Shown here piece after piece: positions 49,701 through 63,918 of a DNA stretch of 64,000 nucleotides. Under the pieces are notes generated by a model, which saw nothing but the letters and a program-made list of their open reading frames with translations, did no database searches and had not been told where the DNA came from. Both the position numbers and the translations under genes were made by a program. Numbering within the stretch: position 1 is the stretch's first letter; the number at the start of each line of letters is the position of its first letter. The stretch is from positions 608,936 through 672,935 of the forward strand of contig VYZB01000292.1 of NCBI GenBank assembly GCA_013397455.1, in the 5' to 3' direction. This stretch comes from Crotophaga sulcirostris (Eukaryota; Chordata; Aves; Cuculiformes; Crotophagidae).

Positions 49701-52286
49701 CCAGGAACACTTACATATATTCTAGGTTAGAGATGTTTTTGTCAAATATTTAATGCACTATAGGGAGAATATCTGCTTGGACACGGTTTTTTTAAAATTC
49801 ATTTATTTAAACAAACAAACAACACTAGTTTTAAAAGTCCTCAATCTGTAGCAGGGTTTTTACATTCAAGACAGCTGGTGGCCTGTGGTTCTGGTGACAG
49901 TATTCAAGAACAAAACTTGCTTTCTTTTACGTTTAATCAGCAATGAACACCAAAATGGCACCGTCTTCCTCATTGTCAGGCACACATTCCCATCTCCAAG
50001 TACATCAGATCTAGTGCTCACGCAGTCATTGGGTGAATGGAATCAGTTCACCAGTTTAAAGATGAGAAGCAGAAAGCCAGAGAGACGTTTATCAGATGTG
50101 CACTCTGACAGCTCGCCCTGCAGCCACACAACCACCAGAGCAGAGCAGGAGTGAGAACGCGCAGTTCTGAGCCGCAACAGAGTGGGATCTCCCCTTTCCC
50201 TGACAGCTCCAATCAGATAAACACAACACTGCACTGCACACAGAGGCTGCTGTTACTCTACACCCTAAACCAACAGAAGGAAGCGCTGGTGCCAAAAGCA
50301 ATCCTGGACAGGCCCGCCTTCCCTGCATCACTCATTTGCTCCCGGCTCTATCACCACTTCCGCTTCACAGCGGTGCTGCTCCTGCTGCAGATTCATACTG
50401 AGGTGAACTGACTAAAAATTAGAAGCATTATACTAAATGGTTTTTTCCTCTACTCAGATCCGTCACCACACCCAATTCACGAAATAGCCACAGAGATGCT
50501 TGCACCAACAAGAGAGAAGACAGCAAAGCAGGTCAGGGAGAGCAGAGCTGCTCCGTTCAGTGAGGCTGATGGGTTTAACGCAGTCTGAAGCAGTCACTGC
50601 GATGGAAACCAAGATTGCCAACCCAAGGAAAGAACTGTGAACATGCTGTTTTACTCACCACTAGCTAGAAATGAATGCAGAACAAAGCAAAAGCCTTGCC
50701 AGGTGATGTAATCTGCTGTGTTTCTTGCATCTTTTCCCATACGCCTGGTCTTGGCTTGTTACGGTTGCTACAGTGTTCTTAACACTGAAGTGCCAGACAA
50801 AAAAGGAACTTACAAATACTTACTATTAACCAACATCGTCAGTAAGTCATGCATTATGCAAGAGATCTTTGCCATGGTTTATAAAGGAACATATGTTTCA
50901 GAGGTCTGAGCCGTGAAGGCTTTGACTCCCCAGGTAAGAGGGGTTTTTTAACTTTTGTTTGTTTGTTTGTTTTCTAAGTTCAGTTAGCTGCAATTGGACA
51001 CAGAATAAAGTGTCTTGTAAGACCCCTGTTCTAAATGCACCAAGCCAAACCCATAAGGAAACAGGAATTGGGTAGGTGTCCAACAGGTTTCACTAACATT
51101 TTTAAGGTACAATTCCAAAGACAAAAAGCTTGGTTTCTGACAGACGTATCCAACTGCAGCTATCAGGGCAGAAGAGTGAATTCAAACTCACAGCTCCATG
51201 TAGGCATCCAAACACACACAAAACATACTCAAGAAACAGGCATTAATGGAAACACAGCCATGACAATGCTTCCATTCAGGAGCATGGCCACAGAAAGACG
51301 CCAGAGAATGGCCTCTGAGGAGGGGAAACACAGGTTTCCTCATGTATAGGTGACGGTCTGAACCCAGATACTCTACAGAGTGGAACCGCTTCCAAAAACC
51401 AAACTAAGAACTCATACCTTCGATATTCCTGATGTACACAAGCAAACAGGAGACAGAGAAACCAAGAGCCTTCTCTTACAACCGTTAGCCTGCTGCCCTA
51501 AATACAGACCCCTTCACCTCTATCTGCAACAGCTGAGGGCTGTAGGTATCCAGGACAACATTCAGAACTGTTAATTCCTAGTCAAGATAAAATCTAAGCT
51601 CTGATTGGTTTTCCTCCCTCAGGCTTAAATCAGAATAAAAGATAGGCAAGCAGGTTCTTCTGCTGATCTCGCAGCGCTCCATTCAGACTGGCACAGTCTA
51701 GGCTGCTAAAAATCACAATTCCCCAGTAATGCTTCACACTGCACAACGCGATTCTGGCACACTACCAGGAGCCCTGAAGATTTAATTAGTGCTGTGTAGC
51801 CACTGTGACTCTCTTCTTCTGCAGTCCTCACAGATGGAACACAAACACAACACATCTTCCACCTCCTCCTTTTTTTTTCCCCTCATCTCCATCAAAAGTT
51901 TTTTTTATTGCCTATGTTGTACAGGAAATGGACAGACCAGTTCTAAATTAACTTCTCTAGAGACGTGAGTAATTCCATCCATTTTAATACACAAAGCTCC
52001 CTCAGAAAGATTATATAGTCAGGTATGTCTCAAACAAGTTTCAGTGAACAAAAGGGAATATAAAAATGACCAAGCTTTTATTGCACGCCCTTCTGAACAA
52101 GGGGAAGATGTTAAGCTGCCAAGGGTACCCTAAAACACTGTATTTACGAGACGCTGAAGTTAGGCACAATCTCAACAATTTCTCTAATTTTGATTTTTGT
52201 TTGCTTTTGTATAGGATATGGTAGCTGCTCAGTAACTTTAGTCTACAATTTATGCTTCACATTGGAACATAAGCAATGTAAATGCC

Positions 52287-52300
52287 ATATATATATATAT
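52287..52300. repeat. (AT)7 dinucleotide microsatellite
   Basis: Seven uninterrupted AT units between GCC and TTTGCC. It is short and likely polymorphic, with no other feature attached. Confidence 0.85.
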
Positions 52301-55300
52301 TTGCCAGTTTTATTAGAGTTTCATCTCAGAGAGCTTCATTCAAGTAAGTAGCTATTCTGACGCCACTGGAGACTCATACTGAGGACTCCTCACAGGAGTA
52401 AAAATCTGCATAAGAAAGCCCTTAGTTCATAGTCCAAGAATTTCAACTGCAGTTACAGGTGTCATGGGAATTACACTCCCATTTTAATTAAATGCTATAA
52501 GATCCTGCAGACAGATCCAAGATTAGCACCATCTGTTTTGGTTACAGTGTTCCATTGCACTACATCATCCTCACACAGCAACTAAATATCAGTGCGCGCT
52601 CTGCTCCAGCCCTTTAAATATCAGATAAAGTGTATGGCATCCTGATACACCTCCCTGGGCAGGAAGGACAAAGGAAGGCTGAAATGTACTCTGTACCAGC
52701 GTGTGTGCAGGGGGAGGCAAACACCGACCCCAACAAGAACTGCGCCCGCTGATACAAGGTATTTGGTAACATCAGCCTGAGTCCCTGTCAAGTGAACTGA
52801 AACCAGGCAGGGAATACAGGGAGGAACAGAGGAGATTGCTTGACCCCAGAAACAGCTTTGGTGAGAGTTATCTATTGTTTCTGTGCTCTGAGAAAGACTC
52901 CCACTTGGAAAGCACAACTTCCTACGGGAAGCCTGAAGCAGCAAGCACCTGCACACAGACGTTCTCTTATCATTTACTGTTGGGTCTGTAACTCAGTTTA
53001 AATAACCAAAGCAAACCATCCATCTCAGCTCCACGTAGCCTCCTGAAATCAGAGCATTTACTAAACTACACATTAACATTCCCCTCCTTAACCTTTCCAT
53101 TTAAAAAAGCAGGAAGGGTTTGTTCTCCCTTCCCTCAGGACTCATCCCTAGGCCCTTTTACAAGGAAGGAACACCCAGCAGGGGAAAGGTCTGATCCTGC
53201 ACTGAACAAGCCCCAGCTCAGCTTCCAAATGACATTTCCATCAGGCAAAGCACAGAGTTCTCTGCACTTTTTCATACTTTAAGTTCGAGAATGGAAAAAA
53301 ACACACTAAAAAAAAAAACCCATACTGAAATGGGCCCCACATGGCCAACAGAAGACTGTGCCTTGCTCTGTGCTTCAGAGAGCCAGATGATCAGCCCAGC
53401 TGAGCACTATTCTTAACACACAACTGATCTCCAGTAGAACAACACGCTGGACTTTAACCCTTCCTTGAACAAACACACAGTCAAGTGGCTGGAAAATAGG
53501 AAAAGGACAGGCACTAACACTCTTTTAAAATTAAAGGATGAAAAAATTATTGTTGCTGTTGTCGTCATTTGCTCTGGAAACCAGCCAGCAAACGTGTATA
53601 CCGCTGCCCATAGCACGTGTGCCCGGAATGACTTTCTGCTGGATAAATCCCTTCATGCCACGTTGCCCTCTTCCTTCAGATCCCCTGGAACAGATTATCT
53701 CAATGCCACTGCTTCAGAGCTGCTTGTGACAGCAACAGTGTCAGGGCATATGCATGTCATCGTCATCTTTGCCCAGACTCAGTGAAAGGTTTTGCTGTAC
53801 CAAAATCCTGTTATCAGATATCTTCCCGACAGGCTTCTGTACCTGGGGACACTGGAGACACTACACCATCATAACAGGGACTGGAAAGCCAAGGTATTTC
53901 TAAAATAAGACTCCATAAACACCATTATTCAAAGCCACAAACTAACACCATGAACTTTTCTCCCTAAAAAGCAAACAGCACTGGCAGAAATGAGACATCC
54001 CTCCCCTCTCCTGTCAGTCAGTGCAATTCTGCGTATGTGGGAGGGGAGGCAGTCAAGAAGATTAATAGGTTGTTTCAGAGAAACACAAGTCAGACCGGTC
54101 TCAAAAAGAATCTCCTTAGTGGCAACTAAGGACCATCTTTCCCAGTGGAAAATATAAAAAGGCTCAAATATTAATTCTTGGATTTCTGCAGTTCTGGCAG
54201 ATGCAGAAGCTACCAACAAAGAAGTTCTGAGTGGCACACGTAATCTTATAGAAAGGTTCAAATTGCTGATCTCAACCATCACAGAATTTCAGGGTTAAAT
54301 ACCAGAAGACAAAACTAAAATAAAATAGAGCAGAAGGAAGGAAAATGAGCACATGTTGACACACTGAAAAAGAAACACCACCTTCCTGAAGTCCGCTGCA
54401 GGAACAAGGTGGCAAAACAAGGCAGAATGCTACAAATTCTTACGAAGGAAACAGAAGGTGTCGTGGGAATTGTTAGGCCATCAGGATTCAGGTCTAGGTC
54501 TGCACCTCCACTGCTAACCACAGTACTTCTGTCACCACATCGAAAAGTAGAGAAAATAGGAAAGTTACAAGAAAGTTAGTGTATATTCCATACCACAAAA
54601 AGCATTCCAGGATTAAAGCTGTTCGGTGTGAAAGAGGGAAATCAGAAGGGTCTCTAGAGAACAGCTGCTGGCTGTGTCTTCCAGGTATCAAATTAAATTA
54701 GCAGAATGCAGACTCAAACTCAAATGAGATGGCTGACCTTCCTGTGCCAGGATAAAAGCTTAGGTACCAGTTTAAAGACTGGCCATTAAACATCTACCTG
54801 GTTCAAGAAACCTTCCAACCAAATATACCTGGAGCCCATGAGGTTATCCCAGGGCAGCGTTACCATCTCCTTGGCTCAGTCTGCTACTCTTCCCCAGGTC
54901 ACCACTGATGTTTATGGAGGGGAGCACACTTTTGCCGCAGATATCTTGGATCTCCTTTTCTTCTCCCAGACAAACCACAGCAGCAGCTGGAGTGTGCCTC
55001 CAGGTGACCTCCTAAACATAAAAGGCCATGTCATACAGGTTGCTGTCATTGACAAGGCAGCAAGTGTTCAATGGGCAAGCACCAACACAATGCCTCATTA
55101 AATCCAGCAGGCCAAACAACTGTTGGTATTGGCCATTTTGATGGACTTGTGCTGTGGTTCAGCACCTCAGTTCCCATGCTCTTTACTTTAGCCAGGTCCC
55201 ATACTAGCCTCCTTGTTGCCTTTATCAGTGCATGAGGAGCAGCTTTAACCATCACCCTCAGAAGAGCTCCCAGACCTGCAATCCTTAAGTCAATCCATCG

Positions 55301-58300
55301 ATAAACCACTAGCAGTCACTCGGGACCAACACCAAGAACTCTTAAAACATTTCATTATAAAATAAGATGTGAACAAAAGAATTTTTGAGAGACCTTTGGA
55401 TTACATCAACACCTTTCTACTTCAGTTATCAGATCTTTGGTCCTCTGATATAACAAATCCCAGTACACAGCTCCAAATTGGTGCCTAGCACATCATCTCT
55501 CTTCCACTGTCAGGGCTGTAACTAAGTCCATCAGACAGAGCTGCAGAAGGATAACGGGATAAGCATGGCTGGAAGCCAAAGGGCTGAGATCAGCCATTAC
55601 TTGAAAATATGCTTTTGAGTCAAAAATATACTGGATACAAAACCACAAGGGAACTGAAAGATGACAAGAACATCTTCTCAGGTCTGACTGACACTCAGAG
55701 GTGCGCACTTTCACACACGGACGGAACTGATTTGTGCATGAATACAGACACAAGAAATGGGAAGCTGTCCTGCTGGAGTCTCACCACCACCCATGAGAAT
55801 GGGAAAAGGAAAATCCAATCAGAACAACAAAACAGGCACTGAATAGGTAGGGACCTAGGCTTCAGAAGATGCTACTGGGCAATACAGAGCCCCGTGCTTG
55901 GAGAACATACCTACCTAGTAAAGCCAAGACAGACAGAAATACTTAAAAACACCCCACCTTGTTGTGTTTTTATGGGGAAAAAGTGGAATGAAGTTAATCC
56001 ATGTCAGAACGGAACGTGTAGCAGTGTAGGCTGTATAAGGTTTGGAAGTGAAATGCCATCTCCAAGACAAAAGGCAGAAGGGATTGAATACATTCCTGTC
56101 ATTTTAACAAGCCCCAGGTTTAGGGAGCGACCTACTCTGCAGGTCAGGTTACGGACATGAGCATGTTAAAAGTACCCCAAGTTCCATAACACTTAAGCCA
56201 GTTTCTTTACAAAAGAGACTCAATTCTATTGTAACTTCTGGGTAGATGGTTAAGAATAGGTAACAATGAAAGCTACTGCTGCACACCTCGGGTAACACAC
56301 AAAAGCAGGCAAACAAATGTGCTTGCTAGGCAAAGAATCTCTCCTTCATTGAAAGGTTTATGAGTTCCCTTTAAAAAGGTAGAATCAGAACTATATAACT
56401 TCCCATTTTGTAAACTAAATATATCCCTTCTTACAGAAAAGCAGACTAAGACATGGGAAAAAAAATACAGAAGACATATCATCAGCAAGAGAGCCAAACT
56501 ATAAGCATATCTGCACATAAATGAAGGAATTCTCTCTCTTCTCCCAACTTTAATTTTTCTTTTTTTATTTTTTTTTTAACCAAAGGAGGAAGGAAATGTC
56601 AAACACCAGAGTCAGACAATGGACTATCAGATGTTTCCCAAATCAAGTAACCTGACACATGGGCAGAAAGAAACAGAAGGGGGGCGGAGTGGAGGAAGTA
56701 GCAACCCCAGTGGAGTAAACTCTGTCATGCTGTGGTAAAGAATGCAGCTCCTTTCCTTCCCTTACACAAACCCTGTATTTAAGGGCTCAGTATCAGGACA
56801 TTTTCGCACACCACACCTAAGCAGAATTGCTCAGTGAACACCAGCAACAGCTCACAGTCATTTTACACTTGTGCCCATCACTGGTCTGCAGAGCAAACTG
56901 CGTTGCCTGTCCCAATGGGCCCCAGCCTGGGCTCCTGACTTCATGACAGAAAGGTGGAAGGTATTTCAGTACCAGAAACATCGTCAACAGCCCTGGTTCT
57001 CTACATCAGCATTGTCTTGACAGGGACAACAAACACAGCCCAAACCATTAAGGTTAAGGGGTACACAGAGCTAGCTAGGCAGTGAGAAGGGGAGAAGTTT
57101 TTCACTCTGTTCGTTCTCTGATCCAGGCTTAAATGTGAGCATATGAATCCTTTCGGGGTCATCAAGGCATGGAATAAGAATGAAGGGGGAGGGAGAAAAA
57201 ATGAAAGAGGAAAATTCCTACCTTTTACTCTGTAATTAACATTATTTCATTTTCATAAACAATAACCACACATTACACTGTCACACTGACTAACTAAAGA
57301 AAGCAGAGGTAAGCATCTATTAAGAAGTGATATAGAAATAAGTGTGTCTATCTAACATTAAAATTAAATTTAGAAGGTTGTCGATTTTTCTCCATTTTCA
57401 TAAACTGATTACCCTAGTATCGGGACAAGGTCTTTGTGTGTGTTTGAGCTCATCTGTCTTAGCCACATAAATGTAAATATTGCCTAGGGGCACATTATAC
57501 AACAGCAACAAACAATAAAATTTCCTGTCTCAAAGAAACAAAAGAGAGAGAATGCCTCTAACAGCTCTAGTCACATTTCCATATGTGCTACTGCAGTCCT
57601 GCTCCAGAAAGTGAACCCAGCCACACATGACTCCATGAGAAATAATGTTTTTCAACGGACTGAGGTAGGAAGTGAAAGTTGGGATTTATCAAAATCAATC
57701 ACAGCTCCCAGCACAAGCTGAAGGAAACTGCTTAAACCTCTTAAACTGGTGAGATGCTAAAAAGCAGGTGTCATCTCACTAAGAGAAATGCTAAGAACAC
57801 TGTCCCTGCAGTATGTGCAGAGGGAATCTACCACAATGTTCTAGAGTAGAATGCTTTCATTAGTTGGTTTCCCTTTGAAAATACCAGTAAACGTTGGGGA
57901 ACTCCAGGAAAGAGGATCTATTTTCAAACCACTATTTGGGGCTTCAAATGAAAGCAGTATAAACATTTGGTCTGTGGAAGAAGGATGCCCCCATGTAAAT
58001 ACATACTCTATACAAACCAATCTTCAGGATTTGATTTGGGATCTCCCGTTTAACACACCTGTGCACTTTTAAAACTGGCAACTTCAGACCAAACAGAGCA
58101 TGCTTCTAGTCAGAGCAGTATTTTTTCCATATTACTGTGTTACTACGTCACCAACAAGTCGCAAACCCAATGGTGCTAGACTCTACATAAAAAGTACACT
58201 GCTCACCCACAGAACACAGTGTAGTACATGAACACACAGATTTTAAAGAATATAAAACTATACTTGTCAGCTTTAACAACAGTGTGCAAAGCCCAACTGC

Positions 58301-61300
58301 CTAGTCAGGGCTGTTCAGTTGTCTGTAGGATCCCCCAAACAAGTTTAGGGAAAGGGTTCGTGGGGCAGCAGTGCAGCAAGTCTGGTTATCAACTGGCAAC
58401 CTTCCTCAAACAGAAAGGAACAGCTACAAAACCACCTTAAAAATACCCATCTGTAATGTGATGATCCTGGTGTACACCAGAGTGAGGAGTCAGTCAGTCC
58501 TGAAAGGCAGAGAAGGCACAGGGCTGAAGGCTTTGGAAGAGAAGCCCGGTGACTGAGGAGATGTAACAGCAGGGAAGACAATGAAAGAGCGCGGGAAGGT
58601 GCAGCACAGTCCAGGTCCAGGATGTGAGGGAAAAACTATAGCAGCATTCCTGATGTGAGCAGGGATGCTTTAGTTAAAACCCCAGTAAAAGGACACTGTC
58701 ATAACTAAGGATGTAAAAGCAGAGACTGGGGCATGGGTGCAATTCCCTACAGTGATCAAGGAGGCAATAGGTTCAGTATTTTCATCCAGCAAACAGAAAG
58801 CTTCAACAAAGCACCAATGTTCAACTCCTTACATAGTGAAACACTTATTTAAAAAGCAGTGTATCTGAACACAGCCCCTTACCGAGTCATAACCTTTGGG
58901 AATAATTTGAGATTCAAAAAATGAAAACAAAATCCATAAAGATTCCCTCTTCAAGTGAGAAAAGTTAATCAAGTTAACACATTCAGCAGTAGTATCTCAT
59001 ATGCACAATTTTTTTTCCACTGCAGTTCAAAAATTCCAGTTTCTTTAGATTTCTTTTTTCAAAAGAATTGCATTGTCAAGAAAGAAAATAATAGAAGAAA
59101 GGTCTACATATAGGATTAAAGAGTTCCTCCCTTGCTCTCTTTCATATCAGGAAGGGCTCTCAGTAGAAGGGGAAGAAGAATTTAAGATCAAATGAATCCA
59201 GGAGTTTCAAGAACTGGGGTTACGATGTCAATTCTAAGGTAGGAAAATGCAGAAATACGTATTTTCAGACAGTATTACAGCAAGGGAAAATTATGATTCT
59301 TAAGATGTGGTTACCTAGGTATTTTTTTTCATACATCAGCCTAAAATTTGAGTATTTTCTTAATCACGCTGATGTTCACAACAGTCACCTCACCAAATAT
59401 CTCATGTTGTCACTGAAATGAGAACAGAGTCGCTGAAGAAGGACCCACAGCCCCAGCACAGGTGCACACCCAGACAATAACCTAGACCTCAAGAAAACCT
59501 CACTCACATATTCCTTAGTGGGCAGCTTGGGATTCTTCAGCACGCTTTGCACTGAACTGCAATGTCACTCCTGTGCACCCCATGGCCTCTATGGGGTATT
59601 CAGCAGGGGTCAGTTACCCAAGACAGGTTCTTTAGCTCCACCCCCAGCACTGGCCAAGCTCACCAAGCATCGCTTTGTGCCAGTCTCTTCCCAAATCTGT
59701 GTCTATTTCCTCCAAGCTCACACCCTCATAGATACCATTAAGCTGTTGAGTGCTCTGACAGGACATAATAAAAGCCTACCACTGAGTGATTTAAAGTCTG
59801 AAATAATCTTTTATTAGCAGGAAGTGAGCAAGCTTTCTAATGTAATCATTCTACTTCTATCTTGTTACCTAATAAAATTCAGAATAAAGATAACTACAGA
59901 ATCAAATCCTTCTGGAAAACTTTATAGAGGTTAACGCCGTTTCTTAACCATACACACATGTAGATTCACACCTACGTAAAATTCCAAACAAGTACGATAC
60001 CAACCATGATGTAACATTCCGCATGCCAGAATAACAGCCCACTGCTTGGAACCCTGCCTTTGGGATGCTACCATCAGCAAGAAGGACTACTGGATAATTC
60101 ACTACAATGTATGGATCTGGCTGGGCAATCAGCCATTTACTATCAAGGCCTTTACCACTAATTATGCAACACCAGAGCACCTCACCAGCAACTTCTGTGT
60201 TCCTAATCTTTGCTTTCTGATGCCACGAAAAACGTTTAAGAAAATAATTCAAATGCCTTCTCAGATTTCTTGACTCCTTTATTTTCACTATGAAAACAGC
60301 AACAAAACTCAGAGAGGGAAGGTAACAACTTCTGGTCCAGTTTGGGACCTGAGAAAGTAACAGCAGCAATGACCTTTGAACATGGACTGGAACAAAGACA
60401 ACTCGTACCAGCTTCTCCAAAGTCCTCTACAAACAGGCCTCTCATTCCAAAAACACAACCCTATCTCTTCCAGGATGAAGACTCCCACTCCTGCAGTATC
60501 CAATCTTTCATCACAAGAGCTACTCCACATTTCAGGCAATTTCTGACACCCTCTCTTGCACTCTTCATCTAGCTCTAGCATGTGAAACACTACGCAACTT
60601 CATCCCATCATTAGAGACTGACTCGTGCTTTCTGACCCACTACAAGAGCCAAGCCAAGACCACTGAGGAACAATCACCATACTCCACGTGAGTCCTCACT
60701 GTCACACAATTGAGCCCTTACTCACAGGAAAAATCAAATTAATTTCAGTGAGACTACTTTTATGATGATGGATTATTCATAGGAAGACTGTATTAAAACT
60801 TTAGACCCAACTGGCAAACAAAGTGCATTACCTCAGAACATTTTGTCTCAAAAGTTATTAGACAACTCTTAAATAAACTGGTCCTTAACAATCGCTTAGT
60901 AAACAGTGTTTTGAGAAACAGTCATTCTTTTTCAGAAGCAGTAGACATTTTTGCTACTGCAAAAAAAGAGTTAAGATAAAAGTAACTTCTACTACTGTGC
61001 TAGAAACATATTGGTTTCAAAGGGAAAGTGTGTTTAAATGAGCCTATTAATCTGCCGTGTGTACCAGCAGAAACAAGTCTATATCTGAGGTATATTCTGA
61101 TGACAAATATGCAAACTGGCCCTTACATCATCTTGCTAAGAAACACTTCACATTTAGAGTAAAATTTCTTTGTGTAGGCTGGTTGTAGGGGTTTCTGCCT
61201 GATGGAGCACACACACATTAACCCATTTTCAACAACAGATTCCTGCTTCAGCATAGAGCAACGCACAATGTGGAGAGCAGCCCTTTGTGTCACCAGGTCC

Positions 61301-63647
61301 AGAGGGACAGCCCATATCACCAGCTATGCAAGCCTGAGGTCTCACTCAGCACCTGGACATTCAAAGCTAACTTTCACTCAAGCCTGTGCCTCTCCATCAC
61401 ATGAAGCATTTTGAGGTAGGAACATCAAGGTCTTCAGCACTTTCTGGAGATAATAGATAATAGCAAATCAGTCACTAAGAAGCTTTTAGGAAACACTCTC
61501 TGTAACAAGACTATTCAAGAGGAACAGCGGTGCCTACCCTCTCTCTGAAGGCTGCCTGCAGCTGACAGCACACTAAGCTGGAGCTCATGAAGTGTTAAAC
61601 CAACTCAAATCCACTAAGCAGCCAGCCAGACCAGCCACAGGGCTCTCTGCCTTGCAGGGGTGGGGAGACAGCATTCCTGCTTCCACAAAACAACTGTTTG
61701 TGGGAAGAAATGCTATTTGAACACAAACAAACAGAATCAGGGTAGACTGTAACTACTTCAGAACTGGAGTTCTCTAGTCAAGAACACTTCTTTTTGATTT
61801 AGACCCAAAACAAAGCCTGCAAGTAATAATTTGTCAACTTCTGATAGTTCAAGTCAGTTAAAAAAAACGATTTGTAGTCCAACTCACTCCTAATTCCCAC
61901 CAACAGCAGATTTTGCTTGTGTGTGGTTTTGTTCTGTTGCACTGGAAAAGTAAATGTTTGGCAAGTTTCTCCAGTTGGTAACTCAGACTACTGTAGCTTT
62001 AACACTCCATAAATTTCAAAACAAATATGACAACTTGAGGTTACAGGGTCAATGGTGTTGGTCACGTATTTCCAGTCAGTATTTCCTTTCGCAATACCTT
62101 TCACTGATACATAAATCCTAACAAATGCTAATGCAATTTAAAATAAACCACCCTAGTGGTCACTGTGCATTTGTACATATGCTATATGTAAAAAATAATA
62201 CTTCATTGAAATTTTTTTTGCAAGCAGAGCCAGAAAACAATAAAAACATTACAGCTTCATACACTGCACCACATTACAGGTACGAATAGCTCCCACAACA
62301 TTATACAGGAGATTAAACGGCTGCATATTAAACTCACTGTTATTAAACCCACTCACAATAGAATTTTGCTAAACTTGCTTCAATGATGTTACACACCCAC
62401 TTAAAATTTAACATTTCCCTAGCCTAGTAAGGGGGGGAGGGGAGAAGAGTGACCAAACCACAATAACGATGAAATAAATTCACTTTGTAATTTATGCTAA
62501 GTGCATGCCAACAATTACTTTTACCAGTGACAGATCTGCTGATTGGAACTCCGTGAAAAGTTATGCCGCTCACAAACAGGCTGCTGAGTTAATCAGAGGA
62601 GACTGTACAGCCTCCCTGTAAAGGACAAACCCCTCCTTGCTCTTACCATCAGATACAGTTGCCTCTCACTCATTTACTGTTTCTTTTTCCTGCTGGGCAA
62701 TAGCAGTGTATCCAGTCACCCCAATGGTTCCCGCCGCTGGATACAGGTAGCACTGCCAGACGCTTTCAAATATCATAAAGTGTTCTCCAGCAGCAGCACA
62801 GACACACAAACTTACACAACGTAACAGTTCAGTACACAGCAAAGGAAGAGTTCAATTTGTGCTCAGTGAAAACCTCCGGGCCAGTCTCCTGCAACACCAG
62901 CGGCTACAGCTCCTGCCCCAGATTATCGATAGGTATGAGCAAAATAAAACCCAATGAGACATGCATTAAAGAAAAAACTGAGCCAAAATAACAAACACGC
63001 AGCAATAAAAGGTAAAAACCTATAAGAAAAAGCTCAATCGTTTGCATTTTTAATTAATTTCTTTTTTTCCCCCTTAAATCCTACAAGAGAGTCAGCAACA
63101 GCCTCTTCCTTTCTACCAGGGAGAAAATAACACACGCACCCACCTCCATCCTGGCTGAGCTCTGGTGCAGGGAAGGAGGATCTGCCACAAATCTCATGCA
63201 TACCATCCCCAAACTCGCATGACAAGTTTCCGTTTTAACTACACCACACCATGCACTAAAGAAGTCCCTCCTTCCCTCCGACGTGATTCCTGGCAGCACT
63301 AGGAGGCTCCTGATGATCAAACACTCCTCTTGCTCACCAAGAGGGGCTAATGCTCCTATGTATGTCAGGTATAACAAAGCCAGGTATTTTTCAATGACTT
63401 TGTCCTTACACAGGAACAAACTGCTGTGTTGTTCTAAATTTAAAACACAGCCCCGCAGCTTGCCAAAACCGATACCATAATTCCTGCAACATTAAACCAC
63501 GCAATAGGAGTAGGAAGTTGTCAATTACCAGTACGACGAGTAGACAGCATCGACACAACCCAGCCCTCTACCTTTGCAGCTACTTTTTCTCCAGAGAAGA
63601 AAAATATACGAGGGTTGGGGCTGTTTTTACCTCTTGCCCCAAGCCCG

Positions 63648-63918
63648 ATCTGCACAGAGAGCAGACCCCACTGTAACAGCAGCTGACAAGCAGCCCAGGA
63701 GCTGGGTCTGATGCTGTGGCCCAACACAGCTACATCCAATGTGTGCAGAGAGGAGACCCCACTGTAAGAGCAGCTCAGAGGCAGCCCAGGGAGCTGGGTC
63801 GGATGGCATCGCCATCGGCTCGGTCTGATACAATTGCACCAACACAGCTGGGTCTGATCTACACAGAGAAGAGACCCTGCAGCAGGAGCAGCTGACAGGC
63901 AGCCCAGGGAGCTGGGCC
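63648..63918. repeat. Three diverged tandem copies of a roughly 90-120-bp unit
   Basis: Matching copies can be anchored at 63651 (TGCACAGAGAGCAGACCCC), 63742 (TGTGCAGAGAGGAGACCCC) and 63860 (TACACAGAGAAGAGACCCTG), giving spacings of 91 and 118 bases. Each continues with CAGCTGACAGGCAGCCCAGG or a close variant and then GGAGCTGGGTC or GGAGCTGGGCC. Copies one and two also share an AACACAGCT segment, and copy two carries an extra CGGTCTGATACAATTGC portion. The long minus-strand frames across this block (159 and 114 codons) translate as internally repetitive peptides because the DNA is repeated, not because they are genes. Confidence 0.9.

Noticed and set aside
54838..55309. Overlapping frames on both strands (87 codons each), considered as endogenous retrovirus remnants
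   Set aside because: No primer-binding site, LTR pair or recognisable retroviral motif was seen; similarity could not be supported.
59944..60420. 158-codon minus-strand open frame
   Set aside because: It lies on the MED13L strand in intron 1 but has no similarity to MED13L and no plausible acceptor/donor pair in frame; an upstream alternative first exon is not supported.
46766..63640. Search for MED13L exon 1 and a CpG-island promoter
   Set aside because: No start codon context followed by the expected N-terminal residues and no CpG-dense stretch was found; exon 1 is inferred to lie beyond the window.
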